A DNA stretch of 5,622 bases, taken from the NCBI GenBank assembly GCA_028277195.1, contig JANQGS010000024.1, forward strand, positions 1-5,622. The letters run 5' to 3'. Positions 4,524-5,622 of this stretch are shown here, piece after piece. This DNA is from Candidatus Gastranaerophilales bacterium. GTDB taxonomy: Bacteria > Cyanobacteriota > Vampirovibrionia > Gastranaerophilales > UBA9971. Made by a program: the position numbers and the translations under genes. Every line of letters starts with the position of its first letter. Positions within the stretch are counted from its first letter, which is position 1. Below the pieces are notes generated by a model, which was not told where the DNA came from, made no database searches, and saw nothing but the letters and a program-made list of their open reading frames with translations.

Positions 4524-5622
4524 ATGAAAAAGTACTTGGGAAAAACCTTTTTATTATTGATTATTCTTGTCCTTGGACTGCCAGGTTGCGTTAATAAACC
4601 AGCCCCGGGCGGGAAAAAGGAAATTGAGGTATGGACAATTCAGCTGTCAAACTTTTCCGGCTATATGAACAGCGTTATAGCCGAATATGAAAGAAAAAAT
4701 CCTGATATAGCCGTAAAATGGGTTGACGTGCCGTTTCCTGAAGCGGAAAAACGGGCTTTAGCAGCCGTTTTAAGCGGTAATCCACCGGATTTAATCAACA
4801 TGAACCCGGATTTTTCGGGCACCCTGGCGTCAAAAGGTTCATTGCTAGAGCTGTCAGGACTTTTACCTCCCGGTGAATATGGGGATTATCTTGAGCCTGC
4901 CTGGCTGGCATCGAGCATAAACAGCTCTATATTCGGCATTCCCTGGTATATTACCTCAGCAGTCACTATTTATAACAGGGAAATATGGGATGGAGAACCC
5001 CCAAAAACATATGAGGACCTGCCTGACATAGCAAAAAAGATTGATAAATACGTATTAATGCCGACTTTAACCGAAAATGGCATGATGCTGAAAATATTCA
5101 GCAAATACGACATCCCCATTGTTAGCAAAGACAGGACTCGAGCCTTATTTAACACTAAAAAAGCCGAAGAAGTGCTGTATTTTTGGAAATATATGTATGA
5201 TAACGGGTTTATCCCCGGGGAGTCTATAACCGAGGGTCACAGGGAATCTCTGGAAAAGTTCATGGCGGGAGAAACCGCATTTATTAACGCGGGAGAGAAC
5301 TTCCTCAATATTATTAAGGAAAATGCCCCGCAAATATACGGCAATATCGGCATTTCCAGGCAATTAACAGGGTCTAACGGCAAAGCAGGCTTTTCTGTTA
5401 TGAATTTCGTAATCCCGAAAAAAAGCCGCTATCCGCTGGAGGCGTTAAATTTTGCCCTTTTTCTGACAAACACTGAAAACCAGTTAAAATTTTCCGAACT
5501 GGCGTCGGTCTTGCCCTCAAGAAAAGATGTGACCCGGCTGCAAGGGGCGCTGCTTAAGCCTTTGCCCGCCTTAAGGAACAGGAAGGACTTGTACGAAATA
5601 GCGGATTTTATGACGCAGGAGG
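4524..5622 (+). CDS. Extracellular solute-binding lipoprotein, family 1 (sugar-type ABC transporter), 3'-partial
   Basis: The frame from ATG 4524 stays open for 366 codons to the window edge. MKKYLGKTFLLLIILVL is a lipoprotein signal peptide ending in lipobox LPGC, with lipidated Cys 22 (Pro at -2 is slightly atypical). The mature part reads as a family 1 binding protein (MalE/UgpB-like): first strand EIEVWTIQ (33-40), YERKNPDIAVKWVDVP (55-70), the loop SGNPPDLINMN (84-94), the hinge-type motif GIPWYITSAVTIYNR (138-152), and later FMAGETAFINAG and FALFLTNTENQLKFSE. It would capture a sugar, oligosaccharide or polyol outside the inner membrane and pass it to ABC permeases, none of which is visible here. 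Family members usually run to 400-450 residues, so some 40-80 are missing. The gene starts nine bases after the preceding stop with no clear ribosome binding site, so translation may be coupled. The exact ligand cannot be read from the sequence. Confidence 0.9.
   Translation, partial: MKKYLGKTFLLLIILVLGLPGCVNKPAPGGKKEIEVWTIQLSNFSGYMNSVIAEYERKNPDIAVKWVDVPFPEAEKRALAAVLSGNPPDLINMNPDFSGTLASKGSLLELSGLLPPGEYGDYLEPAWLASSINSSIFGIPWYITSAVTIYNREIWDGEPPKTYEDLPDIAKKIDKYVLMPTLTENGMMLKIFSKYDIPIVSKDRTRALFNTKKAEEVLYFWKYMYDNGFIPGESITEGHRESLEKFMAGETAFINAGENFLNIIKENAPQIYGNIGISRQLTGSNGKAGFSVMNFVIPKKSRYPLEALNFALFLTNTENQLKFSELASVLPSRKDVTRLQGALLKPLPALRNRKDLYEIADFMTQE

Noticed and set aside
1..5622. CRISPR array, transposase or toxin-antitoxin pair
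   Set aside because: No regularly spaced direct repeats, terminal inverted repeats with a transposase, or adjacent small gene pair of that kind was found on either strand.

Overview
The window looks like chromosomal DNA of a Gram-negative-type bacterium. The L20 and L35 sequences, rpmI-rplT without an adjacent infC, and a membrane-anchored LysM protein fit the Cyanobacteriota side of the tree best, possibly the non-photosynthetic Melainabacteria/Vampirovibrionia or a neighbouring candidate phylum. This placement is an impression from memory, not a search result, and I hold it at about 40%.

Layout, left to right. Positions 1-100 are AT-rich and look non-coding. They run directly, without any start codon, into a long + strand frame (open from 41 to 1726) that encodes a cysteine-rich, secreted-type protein with two DUF1566 (Lcl-C/FISUMP-like) domains and a separate C-terminal domain. 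After a GC-rich hairpin and an AT-rich leader comes the ribosomal pair rpmI-rplT (1935-2507). A short convergent region holds a perfect 10-bp palindrome and a tRNA-Gly(GCC) on the minus strand. Behind the tRNA, also on the minus strand, lies a 182-residue single-pass membrane protein with a C-terminal LysM domain (2752-3300). A 251-base divergent region with an AT-rich inverted repeat and promoter-like boxes separates it from a + strand pair: a 320-residue Rossmann-type protein of unknown function (3552-4514) and, 9 bases on, a lipoprotein of the family 1 extracellular solute-binding type (4524 to beyond the right edge).

How the parts relate. rpmI and rplT supply two 50S proteins. The LysM protein is probably a cell-envelope component. 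The last two genes are spaced like an operon, so the Rossmann protein may be linked to uptake or use of whatever the binding protein captures, probably a sugar or polyol. Nothing here amounts to a proven new system. The two points most worth following up are the start-less DUF1566 gene with its abrupt composition break near position 97, and the unassigned Rossmann protein coupled to a solute-binding lipoprotein.
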